NCBI RefSeq assembly: GCF_024459955.1
Contig: NZ_JANFXK010000005.1
Location: 62,001-126,000, forward strand
Direction: 5' to 3'
DNA length: 64,000 bases
From: Anaerovorax odorimutans
GTDB taxonomy: Bacteria > Bacillota > Clostridia > Peptostreptococcales > Anaerovoracaceae
The position numbers and the translations under genes were made by a program. Below, in pieces: positions 25,411 to 33,660 of this stretch. Below the pieces are notes generated by a model. That model was not told the origin of the DNA and made no database searches. It saw only the letters and a program-made list of their open reading frames with translations. The stretch's first letter is position 1. Each line of letters starts with the position of its first letter.

Positions 25411-25562
25411 CGTGCGGTTTTATGAAAATAACAAAAGACATGGAATCGTGCAATTATGCATCAATCCATGTCCTAACTTATATATTATCATTGAAATTTC
25501 AATATTTTATGTCGTTTCTTATATCGTGCAAAAACGCACGGATATGCGTGCATTTTTGCACG
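25411..25562 (-). promoter_or_regulatory. Upstream activator sites of the sigma-54 promoter
   Basis: Two dyads CGTGC-N6-GCACG at 25525-25540 and 25547-25562 are 22 bp apart (two helical turns). Weaker copies lie at 25447-25462 (CGTGCAATTATGCATC) and 25411-25426 (half site). They are about 60-210 bp upstream of the -24 element, the usual place for enhancer-binding proteins. No gene lies in 25294-25570. Confidence 0.7.
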
Positions 25563-25570
25563 ATTCTCTA

Positions 25571-26971
25571 CTATTCTTCTTTCAGCAGCTTTCCGTACCT
25601 CGCCATTTTTCTTCGGATCGTTGTGGCATCGACTCCCAGCTTTTGGGCAGCCTTTGGAATGGACCCTGCTTCCTGGACAGCCTGTTTTAAAAGATGAGCG
25701 TCATATTTTGCCAAAGCCGTTTTATAATCCTCGGCTGTCATCTTGTAAAAGGGAAAGTCGCCTGTTTTTCCCCTTGTCAGATGGGACGGCAGCGATTTGC
25801 TGTCTATGATATCATCCTGCGTGCTGACCAGAATACGTTCTATTACATTCTCCAGTTCCCGGATGTTTCCCGGCCATTCATATTCCAGCAGCGTGTCTTT
25901 CACTTCTTCCGTCAGATGCTTATGAAACCCGTAGTGTTCATTGAGCTTTTCCATCAGGCGCAGGATAAGGGGAAGAATATCTTCCTTTCGTTCCCGCAAC
26001 GCCGGGATACGGATCGGCACTACGTTGAGCCGATAGTAAAGGTCCTCTCGAAATTCTTTGTCGCGCACTTTCTGCGCCAGATCCACATTGGTCGCCGCAA
26101 TGATTCTCAAATCCAGCTTTTTTACAAGTTTTCCTCCTACGGGAACGATCTCTCTGTGCTGGATCGCCCGCATCAGCTTTGGCTGCATGGAAAGGGGCAT
26201 CTCCCCGATTTCGTCCAAAAATACGGTTCCGCCGTTGGCCAGCTCAAGCAGCCCGGCCTTTCCCGTTCTCTCGGCTCCTGTAAAAGCGCCCTTCTCATAA
26301 CCAAAGAGCTCGGACTCGAACAGGGATTCAGGAATACTGCTGCAATCGATCTTAATAAAGGGACCCTCTGCGCAAGCGCTGTTGTTGTGGATAAATTCAG
26401 CAAGGACGCCCTTACCCACGCCCGATTCTCCGGTAATGAGAACGGTCGAATCCACTTTCGCCACATTCAGGGCCAGCCTGATGATTTTTTGCATGGCAGG
26501 GCTTTTGGCAATGAGATCCGCTTGCTTTCCATGTTCCTTTTTCAGCAGTTCCAACTCCACCCGGTATTGTCTTGCCAGCTCTTCTTTGACCGAAAGTTCC
26601 CGTTTTAGTTCGTTGAGGGCTGTAATGTCCCTGGAATTGACTATGACCTTGTCGATGCTCCCGTCTTCTTTAAAGGTCGGTGTTCCCGTGGACAGCAGCT
26701 GACTGCCGTTCTTCGCAGTCTGTATGATAGTAGTGGGAGCCTTTGTTTCCAACACCTTCAGGGTGACGGATTCGGAGTAGACTCCGTTGGCCACCAGCTC
26801 CTTAATAGTTCTGTTCATGGCCTCTTCTTTGGAGATCCCTTCAATTCTGGTGCAGGCGCTGTTTATATACAAAGTGTTGCCATCGCTGTCCAAAATATGG
26901 ATTCCGTCGTAGGAGGATTCAAAGGCGGTTTTCAGGATCTCCACCTCTTTGGCAATATCCAGTTTTTTCAC
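25571..26971 (-). CDS. PAS-AAA-Fis sigma-54-dependent activator
   Basis: A 466-residue enhancer-binding protein. Residues about 10-120 form a PAS domain (FESSYDGIHILDSDGNTLYINSACTRI, shown in part). Residues about 150-385 are the AAA+ domain: Walker A GESGVGKG (181-188), the sigma-54-contact loop GAFTGA (228-233), Walker B VFLDEIGEM, and the arginine-finger region ALRERKEDI. The C-terminus is a Fis-type helix-turn-helix (GSIPKAAQKLGVDATTIRRKMARY). The intact GAFTGA loop means it can activate sigma-54 polymerase. It is encoded directly upstream of a consensus sigma-54 promoter with tandem dyads, so it almost certainly controls the ureohydrolase-creatininase operon, with the PAS domain as ligand sensor. 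Confidence 0.93.
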   Translation of the reverse strand: MKKLDIAKEVEILKTAFESSYDGIHILDSDGNTLYINSACTRIEGISKEEAMNRTIKELVANGVYSESVTLKVLETKAPTTIIQTAKNGSQLLSTGTPTFKEDGSIDKVIVNSRDITALNELKRELSVKEELARQYRVELELLKKEHGKQADLIAKSPAMQKIIRLALNVAKVDSTVLITGESGVGKGVLAEFIHNNSACAEGPFIKIDCSSIPESLFESELFGYEKGAFTGAERTGKAGLLELANGGTVFLDEIGEMPLSMQPKLMRAIQHREIVPVGGKLVKKLDLRIIAATNVDLAQKVRDKEFREDLYYRLNVVPIRIPALRERKEDILPLILRLMEKLNEHYGFHKHLTEEVKDTLLEYEWPGNIRELENVIERILVSTQDDIIDSKSLPSHLTRGKTGDFPFYKMTAEDYKTALAKYDAHLLKQAVQEAGSIPKAAQKLGVDATTIRRKMARYGKLLKEE

Positions 26972-26998
26972 GGCTTACCTCCCATCTGTCCCAGCGTC

Positions 26999-27520
26999 TT
27001 AGAATTTCCCGTAATGTACCTTCTCCCACAGCTTCTCATCCAGCACTACAGGCCCTCTTTCCTTCGCCGGCATGCCCAGGGAAAGAATCGCTTCCACTGC
27101 GTATTTTTCTCCTATATCAAACATTTCTTTAATAAACTGTTCTGTGGTTACGCCTGCCTTTTTGCTGTTTCGGTTCCGTACCTGTATCCAGCAGCTTCCC
27201 ACCCCTTCGTCTGCCGCAGTCAGGTGCATATTGCTCATGGCGATGGAGCAATCCTCAATCCAGACGTCGTTGATCTGCGTATCTGCCATAACGATAACGG
27301 CCGCGGCCGCTCCTTTCAGCATGTCGGCTCCCATTTCCCGACAGTCTGCCAGCTCTCCCAGCAGCTTTCTGTCCTGAACCACCAGAAATTCCCACGGGTG
27401 CAGGTTCTTCGAAGTCGGCGACAGCAGGCCGGCTTTGAGTACGGTTTTCAGTTTTTCCTCAGGAATCGCTTCCTCTGTGTATTTGCGGATACTGCGCCGC
27501 TGTGTCAATTTGTCTATCAT
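26999..27520 (-). CDS. Nitroreductase-family flavoprotein
   Basis: A 173-residue protein starting MIDKLTQRRSIRKYTEE at 27520 with a CAGGAGG ribosome site. It shows the FMN-binding RRSIRKY start, LLSPTSKNLHPWEFLVVQD, the GSCWIQVRNR segment and the C-terminal GMPAKERGP of clostridial nitroreductase-like proteins. It is 27 bases upstream of the sigma-54 activator gene and shares its direction, so both probably come from the promoter at 27552-27580. The physiological substrate is unknown; such enzymes reduce flavins, quinones or nitro compounds. Confidence 0.88.
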   Translation of the reverse strand: MIDKLTQRRSIRKYTEEAIPEEKLKTVLKAGLLSPTSKNLHPWEFLVVQDRKLLGELADCREMGADMLKGAAAAVIVMADTQINDVWIEDCSIAMSNMHLTAADEGVGSCWIQVRNRNSKKAGVTTEQFIKEMFDIGEKYAVEAILSLGMPAKERGPVVLDEKLWEKVHYGKF

Positions 27521-27551
27521 AATAAAATACCTCCTGTTGTTTGTTGAAACG

Positions 27552-27580
27552 ATTATACAGGATTCTTTGCGGGTACACAA
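27552..27580 (-). promoter_or_regulatory. Sigma-A-type promoter of nitroreductase-activator genes
   Basis: On the minus strand TTGTGT (27575-27580), 17-bp spacer, TATAAT (27552-27557), 32 bases before the nitroreductase ATG. Confidence 0.6.
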
Positions 27581-27807
27581 CCTGTATTCCCAATATGCCG
27601 ATTTGTTTCAACAGCGGGTTCATTTTCGCTTTGTTGTTGAGGTATTTCCAAGGGTTTGAGGTTTCTGATCCTGTTTGAAGCCGCATATTGATCGAAATTC
27701 TGTGCTCCCGTGCCTCGTATCCTTGAAAAAAGTTCAACAAGAACTCGGTTTTCTGCTGCGTGTTGATAAAAATAGCGATTTGCCTTTTTCTGCCAGGGGT
27801 GCATATT
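27581..27807. other. Intergenic sequence between nitroreductase and ppdK, no gene seen
   Basis: The 411-base gap between the nitroreductase start and the ppdK stop holds the promoter above, the ppdK terminator (27812-27842) and, between them, sequence with open minus-strand frames but no ribosome site, family match or codon pattern that I trust. Downstream of ppdK a small palindrome (CAATTTG-N5-CAAATTG, near 27901-27919) is also present. Confidence 0.5.
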
Positions 27808-27811
27808 AAAA

Positions 27812-27842
27812 CAGGTGTGTTATCTTTCGGATAACACACCTG
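27812..27842 (-). terminator. Terminator of the recO-glyQS-ppdK operon
   Basis: Perfect 13-bp arms CAGGTGTGTTATC / GATAACACACCTG with a 5-nt loop, followed on the minus strand by TTTTAATAT. It lies about 90 bases after the ppdK stop. Confidence 0.8.
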
Positions 27843-27931
27843 CATAAATTCACAATGGCCATGGGCTAAAGCCCTGCGGCACCTGACGGGGGAAATTCCG
27901 CAATTTGCTCCGCAAATTGGGACAATTCCTC

Positions 27932-30562
27932 CTATTTTTCGGCTTTTACTGCTGCCTGGGCTGCGGCCAGTCTGGCGATTGGCACGCGGAACGGGGAGCA
28001 GGATACGTACTGGAGTCCGATGTTGTGGCAGAACTCGATGGATTTTGGATCTCCGCCGTGTTCGCCGCAGATTCCCAGCTTGATGTTCGGTCTTGTGGAC
28101 TTACCCTTTTCAACTGCCATCTTAACCAGCTGTCCTACGCCGGTCTGGTCGATGGACTGGAACGGGTCATCGTCGAAAATGCCCTTGTCTCTGTATTCTT
28201 TGATGATCTGACCCGTATCGTCTCTGGAGAATCCGAAGGTCATCTGAGTCAGGTCGTTGGTTCCGAAGGAGAAGAATTCTGCTTCTTCCGCGATTTCATC
28301 AGCTGTCAGAGCTGCTCTTGGGATCTCGATCATGGTTCCGATCAGGTAATCGAATTTCACGCCTTCGCGCTCCATAACCTTTTCAACTGTTTTAACAACC
28401 GTTGCTTTTACGTCAGCCAGTTCTTTTTTCAGGCCTACCAGCGGAATCATGATTTCCGGAACAACATCCAGGCCCTGTTCTTTTCTCACTTCGATGGCTG
28501 CCATGATGATGGCTTCCGCCTGCATCTCAGCGATCTCAGGATAAGTAACGGCAAGACGGCATCCGCGGTGTCCCAGCATTGGGTTGAACTCGTGGAGTTC
28601 TTCTGTCTTCTTAGCCAGTTTTTCATATGGAACGTTGATCTGAGCGGACAGCTGTTTGATCTCCTCGTCCGTGTGAGGCAGGAATTCGTGGAGCGGCGGA
28701 TCCAGCAGACGGATGGTTACCGGTCTGTCGCCCAGCGCTTCGTAGATTCCCTTGAAGTCGCTCTTCTGGAACGGCAGCAGGAAGGACAACGCTTCTCTTC
28801 TTTCTTCTTCGGAGTCAGCCAAAATCATTCTTCTTACGGCCGGAATTCTTTCTTCTTCAAAGAACATGTGCTCGGTTCTGCAAAGGCCAATACCTTCCGC
28901 GCCGAAATCAACCGCCTGTTTCGCGTCTCTCGGATTGTCGGCGTTGGTTCTGATTTTCAGGGTACGGATTTCGTCAGCCCACTGCATGATGGTTCCAAAG
29001 TCGCCGGACAGTTCAGGCGGAACAGTCTTAACCTGGCCCTTAATTACTTCGCCGGCCGTACCATCCAGGGATATGTAATCGCCTTCTTTAAATACTTCCG
29101 AGCCGATTGTCAGCGTCTTTGCTTCTTCATCCACTTTGATTTCAGCGCATCCGGAAACGCAGCATTTGCCCATACCTCTTGCTACTACCGCAGCATGAGA
29201 AGTCATACCGCCTCTGGCTGTGAGAATACCTTCCGCGGCAACCATGCCGGCCAGGTCTTCCGGAGAAGTTTCCAGTCTTACCAGAACAGCAGGGTTTCCG
29301 TTTTCTACGGCTGCCACTGCGTCAGCGGCATTGAAATAGATCTTACCTGTCGCGGCGCCCGGTGATGCCGGAAGTCCCTTGGTCAGTCTTTCAGCAGCGG
29401 CCAGTTCCGCATCGTCGAATTTCGGGTGGAGCAGCTGGTCGATCATCGCCGGTTCCAGTCTGGTAACGGCTGTCTTTTTGTCGATCAGACCTTCCTTTTC
29501 CATGTCAACGGCAATCTTTACGGCAGCAGCCGCTGTTCTCTTACCGTTTCTTGTCTGGAGCATAAAGAGTTTATTTCTTTCAACTGTGAATTCCATATCC
29601 TGCATGTCAGTATAGTGTTTTTCCAGCAGTTCGGAAATCCGTGTAAATTCTTTGTAAACCTCCGGGAACGCTTCCGCCATCTCTGCGATCGGCTGCGGCG
29701 TACGGATACCGGCTACTACGTCTTCGCCCTGTGCGTTTACCAGGAATTCGCCGAACAGCTTCTTTTCGCCATTGGCCGGATTTCTGGTGAAGGCAACACC
29801 TGTTCCGGATGTATCTCCCATATTGCCGAATACCATGGACTGTACGTTTACGGCAGTACCGATGCTGCCCGGGATATCATTGAGCTGTCTGTAAAGGATG
29901 GCTCTTTCATTGTTCCAGGAACGGAATACGGCCATAACCGCTTCCATCAGCTGATCCTTCGGATCCTGCGGGAAGTCTCTGCCCATTTCGGCTTTCACTA
30001 ATTTTTTATATTCTACGATGATATCCTGCAAGTGTTCAGTGGTCAAATCCACGTCATACTCGCAGCCTTCTTTTTCTTTCTTGGAATCAAAGATGGCATC
30101 GAATTTTGTCTTAGGGATTTCCATAACCACATCGCCGAACATCTGGATGAATCTTCTGTAGCTGTCATAAGCAAATCTGGGATTTTCCGTCAGCTTTGCC
30201 AGACCTTCAACGGTATTATCGTTAAGCCCCAGGTTGAGGATCGTGTCCATCATACCAGGCATGGAAATTTTAGCGCCGGAACGTACAGATACCAGCAATG
30301 GATTTTCTACACTGCCGAACTGCTTTCCGGTCACATGCTCAAGATCGGAAAGTTTCTCAAAGATATCAGCCACGATGTCATCCGCGATCGTCTTATTTTC
30401 TTCATAGTAGCGGTTGCAGGCTTCGGTCGTAACCGTAAATCCAAATGGTACAGGAAGGCCAATTTTGGTCATTTCCGCAAGATTAGCACCTTTTCCGCCC
30501 AACAGGTCTTTCATATCCTTTGAGCCCTCATTAAATGAGTAAACAAACTTTTTCTTTTCCAC
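27932..30562 (-). CDS. ppdK: Pyruvate, phosphate dikinase
   Basis: An 876-residue enzyme, the normal bacterial length. The N-terminal ATP-grasp domain begins VYSFNEGSKDMKDLLGGKGANLAEM; the central phosphohistidine domain carries the catalytic histidine in ARGGMTSHAAVVARGMGKCCVSG; the C-terminal PEP/pyruvate barrel contains GLCRTEHMFF, FGTNDLTQMTFGFSRDD and GICGEHGG. It interconverts pyruvate + ATP + Pi with PEP + AMP + PPi in the cytoplasm and in anaerobes supports gluconeogenesis or PPi-linked glycolysis. It is the last gene of the recO-DUF4342-glyQS-ppdK operon (18 bases after glyQS). Confidence 0.97.
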   Translation of the reverse strand: MEKKKFVYSFNEGSKDMKDLLGGKGANLAEMTKIGLPVPFGFTVTTEACNRYYEENKTIADDIVADIFEKLSDLEHVTGKQFGSVENPLLVSVRSGAKISMPGMMDTILNLGLNDNTVEGLAKLTENPRFAYDSYRRFIQMFGDVVMEIPKTKFDAIFDSKKEKEGCEYDVDLTTEHLQDIIVEYKKLVKAEMGRDFPQDPKDQLMEAVMAVFRSWNNERAILYRQLNDIPGSIGTAVNVQSMVFGNMGDTSGTGVAFTRNPANGEKKLFGEFLVNAQGEDVVAGIRTPQPIAEMAEAFPEVYKEFTRISELLEKHYTDMQDMEFTVERNKLFMLQTRNGKRTAAAAVKIAVDMEKEGLIDKKTAVTRLEPAMIDQLLHPKFDDAELAAAERLTKGLPASPGAATGKIYFNAADAVAAVENGNPAVLVRLETSPEDLAGMVAAEGILTARGGMTSHAAVVARGMGKCCVSGCAEIKVDEEAKTLTIGSEVFKEGDYISLDGTAGEVIKGQVKTVPPELSGDFGTIMQWADEIRTLKIRTNADNPRDAKQAVDFGAEGIGLCRTEHMFFEEERIPAVRRMILADSEEERREALSFLLPFQKSDFKGIYEALGDRPVTIRLLDPPLHEFLPHTDEEIKQLSAQINVPYEKLAKKTEELHEFNPMLGHRGCRLAVTYPEIAEMQAEAIIMAAIEVRKEQGLDVVPEIMIPLVGLKKELADVKATVVKTVEKVMEREGVKFDYLIGTMIEIPRAALTADEIAEEAEFFSFGTNDLTQMTFGFSRDDTGQIIKEYRDKGIFDDDPFQSIDQTGVGQLVKMAVEKGKSTRPNIKLGICGEHGGDPKSIEFCHNIGLQYVSCSPFRVPIARLAAAQAAVKAEK

Positions 30563-30580
30563 TTTTTAAATCTCCCTTGC

Positions 30581-31984
30581 TTAAAAAATTAGTTTTTCTT
30601 CTATATAGCTTTTAACCTGATCTACAGGAATTCTAACTTGTTCCATCGTGTCTCTGTCCCGAATCGTCACGCAGCCATCCTCGGCCGTGTCGAAGTCCAC
30701 GCAGATACAGAAAGGCGTACCGATCTCGTCTTCTCTTCTGTAGCGCTTGCCGATTGAACCGGAAGCATCATAATCCACCGTGAAATACTTGGCCAGTTCT
30801 TCATGAATCGGCTCTGCGATCGGCGCCAGCTTTTTCGCCAGCGGCAGCACTGCGGCCTTGAACGGCGCCAGGGCCGGATGGAAACGGAGCACAGTCCGTA
30901 CATCTTCCTTCCCTTTGCTGTCCGTTAAAATTTCCTCGTCATAAGCGTCAACAAGGAAAGCCAGGGCCACACGGTCAGCTCCCAGCGACGGCTCGATGCA
31001 GTAAGGCACATATTTCTCGCCGGTCTCGGAATCCACGTAGTTCATTTCCTGTCCGGAATGTTCGATATGCTGTTTTAAGTCAAAATCGGTCCGGTCGGCA
31101 ATGCCCCACAGCTCACCCCAGCCGAAGGGGAAGAGATACTCAATATCGGTTGTGGCGTTGCTGTAATGGGAAAGCTCTTCCTTATCATGATCCCGCAGGC
31201 GGATATTTTCTTCTTTCATGCCCAGATTCTTCAGGAAGTTGACGCAATAATCCTTCCAGTAGGAGAACCATTCCAGATCCGTTCCCGGAGCGCAGAAAAA
31301 TTCCAGTTCCATCTGCTCGAACTCACGGGTTCTGAAAGTGAAATTGCCCGGAGTGATTTCATTTCTGAAGGATTTGCCGATCTGCGCGATGCCGAACGGT
31401 ATCTTTTTTCTGGATGTTCTCTGTACGTTACGGAAATTTACGAATATACCCTGAGCTGTCTCAGGTCTTAAAAAGAGTTCCGATTTAGAATCCTCGGTCA
31501 CGCCCTGGAATGTCTTGAACATCAGGTTGAACTGACGGATGCCGGTAAAATCCTGCTTTCCGCAATCCGGACATTTGATGCCCTTCTCCTTGATGAAATC
31601 TTCCAGTTTTTCATTGGACCATCCGTCCACGGTGATATCGGAGATACCTTCTTCTTTGAGATATTCTTCGATAAGCTGGTCTGCTCTGAACCTGGATTTA
31701 CACGCCTTACAGTCGATCAAAGGATCGGCGAACCCACCCACATGGCCGGAAGCCACCCAGGTCTGCGGATTCATCAGAATCGCCGCGTCCAGGCCCACAT
31801 TGTACTTGGATTCCTGCACAAACTTTTTCCACCAGGCCTTTTTAACGTTGTTTTTAAATTCAACGCCCAGGGGACCATAGTCCCATGTGTTGGCCAGGCC
31901 GCCGTAGATCTCGGAGCCCGGGTACACGAATCCCCTGTTCTTGGCCAAAGCAGTAATTTTGTCCATCGTCACTTCTTTACTCAT
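30581..31984 (-). CDS. glyQS: Glycyl-tRNA synthetase (dimeric, single-chain type)
   Basis: A 467-residue class II synthetase of the archaeal/Gram-positive alpha2 type. Motifs: [24 protein letters not shown] at the N-terminus, [10 protein letters not shown]-like [13 protein letters not shown], motif 2 [25 protein letters not shown], and the motif 3 region [13 protein letters not shown] zinc-knuckle-like insert has CKAC and CPDC. The C-terminal anticodon-binding domain closes with [14 protein letters not shown]. No T-box leader fits in the 39-base gap upstream, so expression depends on the recO/DUF4342 transcript. Confidence 0.97.
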   Translation of the reverse strand: MSKEVTMDKITALAKNRGFVYPGSEIYGGLANTWDYGPLGVEFKNNVKKAWWKKFVQESKYNVGLDAAILMNPQTWVASGHVGGFADPLIDCKACKSRFRADQLIEEYLKEEGISDITVDGWSNEKLEDFIKEKGIKCPDCGKQDFTGIRQFNLMFKTFQGVTEDSKSELFLRPETAQGIFVNFRNVQRTSRKKIPFGIAQIGKSFRNEITPGNFTFRTREFEQMELEFFCAPGTDLEWFSYWKDYCVNFLKNLGMKEENIRLRDHDKEELSHYSNATTDIEYLFPFGWGELWGIADRTDFDLKQHIEHSGQEMNYVDSETGEKYVPYCIEPSLGADRVALAFLVDAYDEEILTDSKGKEDVRTVLRFHPALAPFKAAVLPLAKKLAPIAEPIHEELAKYFTVDYDASGSIGKRYRREDEIGTPFCICVDFDTAEDGCVTIRDRDTMEQVRIPVDQVKSYIEEKLIF

Positions 31985-32023
31985 TGCTGTTTACTACCTA
32001 CCATTTCTATTTGTATTTTTCTT

Positions 32024-32734
32024 TTATCTATCGTCAACTTTGTCTTCGATATTCTCTTTCAGGTCCTCTGCCGCGTCTTTCATATCGTCTGCGAGGTCCT
32101 CCGCTTCATCTTTGATATCATCTACAACATCGCCCGCCTCATCAAAGCAGCTGGAAAAATCGATTTCTTCTTTTTCTTTCTTCACTTTGCTGATGGCGTC
32201 GGAAGCCTTGGCCTTGGCGTTCTGATAAATATCGGAGCTCTTTTCTTTTACGTCCTGATAAATATCCGAGCTTCTTTCCTTTACTTCATCAGCCACAACG
32301 CTGCCTTTTTCAACCACAGTCTCCATGGTATCGGAAACCGTATCGCTCACGTCAATAATTGTACCGTCGTCTTTTACGACTTCCACCGTGCATTTGAATC
32401 CAAACGCTGCGATCACGCCCAGAACAGCGCCCCACGGAGCAACTACCGTTCCAATGATCCCCAGATTCACCGGAATGTTGAGGATTACTTCGTCCTCTCT
32501 CTTCACAACAATCTTGGAAACGTTTCCCTTTTTAATCAGTTCTTTCAGGTTATCCAATACTGCAGTCCCCTGTCTGCTGAAAGATTTGCTCTCCTTGCTG
32601 TCGATCGTTTCTTCGATGCTGATGATCGCATCTACCACACTGCCGTCCGCAGCCTCCAGCGCCTCTTTCGCTTCCGCGTAGCTCACACCGGTTCTGTCCT
32701 TGACCAATTCAATTTTTTCTAATGTAATCTCCAT
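32024..32734 (-). CDS. DUF4342-domain protein with amphipathic repeat tail
   Basis: The start at 32734 (MEITLEKIELVKDRTGVSYAEAKEAL) has an AGGAGG site. The 236-residue product has a UBA-like N-terminal helix bundle (residues 1-50, as in EF-Ts), a DUF4342 segment with a membrane-embedding hydrophobic stretch (ILNIPVNLGIIGTVVAPWGAVLGVIAAFGFKC, read in parts, about residues 75-110), and a C-terminal tail of repeated 11-residue amphipathic units (KEKSSDIYQNAKAKASD) like LEA/apolipoprotein repeats. The function is unknown. It is a conserved gene between recO and glyQS in Clostridia, as recalled. Confidence 0.8.
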   Translation of the reverse strand: MEITLEKIELVKDRTGVSYAEAKEALEAADGSVVDAIISIEETIDSKESKSFSRQGTAVLDNLKELIKKGNVSKIVVKREDEVILNIPVNLGIIGTVVAPWGAVLGVIAAFGFKCTVEVVKDDGTIIDVSDTVSDTMETVVEKGSVVADEVKERSSDIYQDVKEKSSDIYQNAKAKASDAISKVKKEKEEIDFSSCFDEAGDVVDDIKDEAEDLADDMKDAAEDLKENIEDKVDDR

Positions 32735-32751
32735 ATTAAACCTCCTGGTAT

Positions 32752-33519
32752 TCAATACTCCGTTAAAAAGCTCTCGCTCTTTAAATCACCAATATCTAAA
32801 TGATACGCTGCGTACCGCCGAATCATGGTCTGCAGCTTTTTTTGGACATTCTCCTCCAATGCGAGATTTTCAAAATTTTTCAGAGAATTGTCCGCAAAGT
32901 ACTTCAATATATCTACTATACCAAAACTAACCGGATAAATCAATGTATCATTGCTACTAAGTTCAACGGAACCGCCGCATTTTTCACAGATGATGCCTCC
33001 GTCTTTTATGCTGAAATACCTGGGAGGATTTTGTGTGCCGCAGATTTCGCCGCAGCAGGCGCAGCGATCCAGGCGCGGCATAACGCCCATGATTTTCAGC
33101 GCTTTCACTTCATATCCCAGCACCAGGGTTCCATGGCTTTTCTGTCTGTTTTCCATGACGCTGAAAAAATCCAGGATCAGATTGAACAGAGCTTGAGAGG
33201 GCTGTTCCTCCACCAATAGCTTTTCGGTAAATTCCAGTATGTAGGAGCTGTTCATGTATTTGTCCACATCTTCACCGATCCGGTAGTAGCTCTTAAGCAC
33301 TTCGGCCCCGTTGATATTGTAACTGTCCCTGTTTTTAAACAGCTCATATCTTCCATAAGTAAAAGGCCGCATGGCCAGAGCCGATTTGTTTCTCCCCTTT
33401 TCGCTGATGCTGGTCCCGGCGCTGATCTTGCCGTATTTCTTGGAGAACAGAAGGACCATACGGCGTCCGTAGGCTGCTTTTATCTGTTTCAGTATGATTC
33501 CTTCAGTATCGGTGATCAT
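32752..33519 (-). CDS. recO: DNA repair protein RecO
   Basis: A 255-residue protein with the RecO N-terminal OB fold (TDTEGIILKQIKAAYGRRMVLLFSKKYGKI), a helical domain, and a C4 zinc finger (CACCGE ... CEKCGG) of Gram-positive RecO proteins. RecO loads RecA with RecR in gap repair. It heads the recO-DUF4342-glyQS-ppdK group. In many Clostridia it directly follows era, but here asrABC lies between. Confidence 0.94.
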   Translation of the reverse strand: MITDTEGIILKQIKAAYGRRMVLLFSKKYGKISAGTSISEKGRNKSALAMRPFTYGRYELFKNRDSYNINGAEVLKSYYRIGEDVDKYMNSSYILEFTEKLLVEEQPSQALFNLILDFFSVMENRQKSHGTLVLGYEVKALKIMGVMPRLDRCACCGEICGTQNPPRYFSIKDGGIICEKCGGSVELSSNDTLIYPVSFGIVDILKYFADNSLKNFENLALEENVQKKLQTMIRRYAAYHLDIGDLKSESFLTEY

Positions 33520-33597
33520 GGCGCGTCTCCTTTCTTCTGCTTTCTGTTTTTTAGTTTACCACATTCACGGAAAAGCAACAATAGTTACGATTATGCG

Positions 33598-33631
33598 AAA
33601 AGACCGGCCTTATGGTAAAAGGTCGGTCTTT
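33598..33631 (-). terminator. Terminator of asrABC
   Basis: Arms AAAGACCGGCC (33598-33608) and GGTCGGTCTTT (33621-33631) pair with one G-T wobble and a 12-nt loop, 30 bases after the asrC stop; the following T-run is short. Confidence 0.65.
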
Positions 33632-33660
33632 GGTGAAACTATGAGATTTCAAAAGGTCCT

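Noticed and set aside
27459-27845. 128-codon minus-strand frame between ppdK and the nitroreductase gene
   Set aside because: It overlaps the nitroreductase start and promoter and the ppdK terminator, lacks a ribosome site and has no recognisable domain.
27905-29365. A 486-codon open frame on the plus strand
   Set aside because: It is antisense to ppdK, whose motifs are complete; the frame is a by-product of codon bias and its protein has no recognisable family.
30563-32023. T-box leader for glycyl-tRNA synthetase
   Set aside because: Only 39 bases separate glyQS from the upstream DUF4342 gene, too short for a T-box.
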